A stretch of 64,000 nucleotides of DNA, from the NCBI GenBank assembly GCA_029339505.1, contig JAQISU010000096.1:3705501-3769500 (forward strand). The letters run 5' to 3'. The notes under the pieces were generated by a model. That model was not told the DNA's origin. It was given only the letters and a program-made list of their open reading frames with translations, and ran no database searches. Position numbers and translations under genes: made by a program. Positions 62,723-64,000 of this stretch are shown here, one piece after another. The stretch is from Unio delphinus (taxonomy: Eukaryota > Mollusca > Bivalvia > Unionida > Unionidae). The first letter of the stretch is position 1; the number at the start of each line of letters is the position of its first letter.

Positions 62723-63960
62723 GAGCTGCTGATGGATCACGGGGGCTCTTTTTATATCGCAAATCCGTTAAATGACGACGTCAATGTCACGTAACTGTTT
62801 TTGTTTTTCTAAAAGTATTCCAGACAAACTGGAGCCTTGCTTCTTATAATTTAAAGCAATTACTTTACAATGAAAGAATAAGGGCTTTGCCCTTAAACAT
62901 CAAAGAGAACATGTTAATCTTCTATTACGGATACATTAAAATAGACCCGTCATGCGTGCAGCATTGAAAGAGTCCAAGATTATCATATCATATAATAAAT
63001 TATCAAACTAGAAAATGTGTTAGAAACCAAACTCACAAGTTGGCACTTGTTTGTGACATCCCTGATATGGCTAAATGGTCATGTCACATAGCCGTAAAGG
63101 TGCACATTGATGTTTGTGTAATGGATATGGTTCAACACGATTTTCAAAACAGTAGATGAATTATGTCGCTTAAAAGTGCGCAACCAAGTGTGCACAGCAA
63201 AATCCTTTAATTTGAAATCACTGGTGGCAAAAATGGAAGGTAACACCCATAATAAAAGAAAGGAATTAGATTAAAGCAATTTATAAAACGCGGGAATACT
63301 ACGCAAAATAACACTTAGATTAATTAGCTACTCCATTCCCATTCATGTATGAAAATGTATTTATATTCAATATAACAGACAGCACAAAAATTAAAACAGA
63401 GTACTTTAAACGAAAATGAACCACATAAAGTGTGTAAGTGGTGTGAGTGTAGGGTGTGTTCTATGTATAATTACCGTGGGAACGAAGTTATTTTCAAACC
63501 GTTTTAATGTATCAAATATTTATAACACACCCCTGCGCAGTAATGGGTAGAAACAAGAGATTTCAATTGCATTAATTTATTAATCTTGCTTATCGAAACA
63601 AGAAAAACGTTTGAATATTTTTTTAGAAAAGAAGTGACGTTTGTACATTCGTTCAGTGTTGTTTTTATTGTCTATCAATATACACTCAAACATAAAAAAT
63701 GTACGTAAATAGTTTCTTTCAAAACAATCTAAGGCACATCGATTTCATAAAGTTACATATATATTTCTCTTGGTTGTAATTCACTCTGCGCGGCTTTCGG
63801 TTTATCAAGGCCTTTGGCTTGCCTACATGCAGCAAATAAGTTTCGTTGTGTAGAGATTATTTTAGTGTAAAAGTGACAATTTCGACGACAAGTTGGGTCA
63901 GTTTTCAGAAGAGATGATTTTGTCATTACTGATTAAGATTATTCATATTAAACAATAAAA
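62620..63960 (-). repeat. Right copy of the ZP promoter-upstream duplication
   Basis: Upstream flank of the intact ZP gene, collinear with 22405-23760 and, in its distal part, with 36120-36670. Homology seems to continue to the window edge. Confidence 0.65.
62748..62756 (-). promoter_or_regulatory. TATA box of the ZP gene
   Basis: TATAAAAAG on the minus strand, followed by CCCCGTGATCC...CAGCAGCTC. A diverged copy of the same arrangement at 22533-22542 keeps both the TATA box and the CAGCAGCTC block, which supports its being a real core promoter. Confidence 0.65.
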
Positions 63961-64000
63961 GTTAAAGATTATATCACACATCACATTACATCGCCTATCC

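Overview
This is eukaryotic, intron-bearing, AT-rich, repeat-dense DNA, most likely from a mollusc. The reasons are a tRNA-headed SINE family with a shared body block (GGCGCTCAGCATTAA...GGTTAGTG) present four times, a second tRNA-Ser/Leu-like SINE ending in GGCGTTAAACC, very long (TA)n, (GA)n and (GT)n arrays, and several non-LTR retrotransposon clades. The species cannot be fixed from the sequence. Most long open frames are microsatellite or minisatellite artefacts, or are antisense to transposons.

The one gene I can reconstruct completely is on the minus strand. Nine coding exons between 44653 and 57202 have canonical GT/AG boundaries and consistent phases throughout, and give a 423-residue protein. 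It has a signal peptide, a zona pellucida (ZP) domain with four cysteines in the N half and four in the C half, a basic furin-type site, a transmembrane helix and a short cytoplasmic tail. A TATA box near 62750 and a spliced 5' leader exon (about 62616-62722) are its likely promoter. The same promoter, leader and about 1 kb of upstream DNA recur in diverged form at 22.4-23.8 kb. The upstream part alone recurs at 36.1-36.7 kb. This points to a tandem family in which only one member is intact in the window.

Layout: 0-7.7 kb holds microsatellites, two SINEs and no convincing gene. 7.8-11.45 kb is a decayed APE-type LINE (+). 11.6-13.75 kb is an L1/Tx1-like LINE relic (-). 13.75-15.0 kb is a Gypsy-like gag relic (-) with a coiled coil and zinc knuckle. 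15-21 kb is SINEs and simple repeats. 21.1-22.2 kb is a CR1/L2-like RT relic (-), directly followed by the orphan promoter copy. 26.2 kb carries a THAP-domain fragment. 26.9-27.3 kb is triplet-repeat DNA. 27.6-29.55 kb is a 42-bp minisatellite with higher-order structure. 31.9-32.9 kb is a decayed THAP/DDE-type (ISL2EU/PIF-like) transposase. 36.9-40.4 kb is a broken virus-like region with a parvovirus-type phospholipase A2 domain and a P-loop fragment, perhaps from a Polinton/adintovirus-like element. 44.6-62.8 kb is the ZP gene, whose last intron contains a nearly intact RTE-like LINE lying between (TA)n arrays. An imperfect 72-bp-arm inverted repeat lies at 59.4-59.56 kb.

The genes do not form an operon or pathway. 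The only host gene with a clear role is the ZP protein, probably an extracellular, filament-forming, membrane-anchored precursor such as an egg-coat component. Everything else is mobile DNA or its remains.
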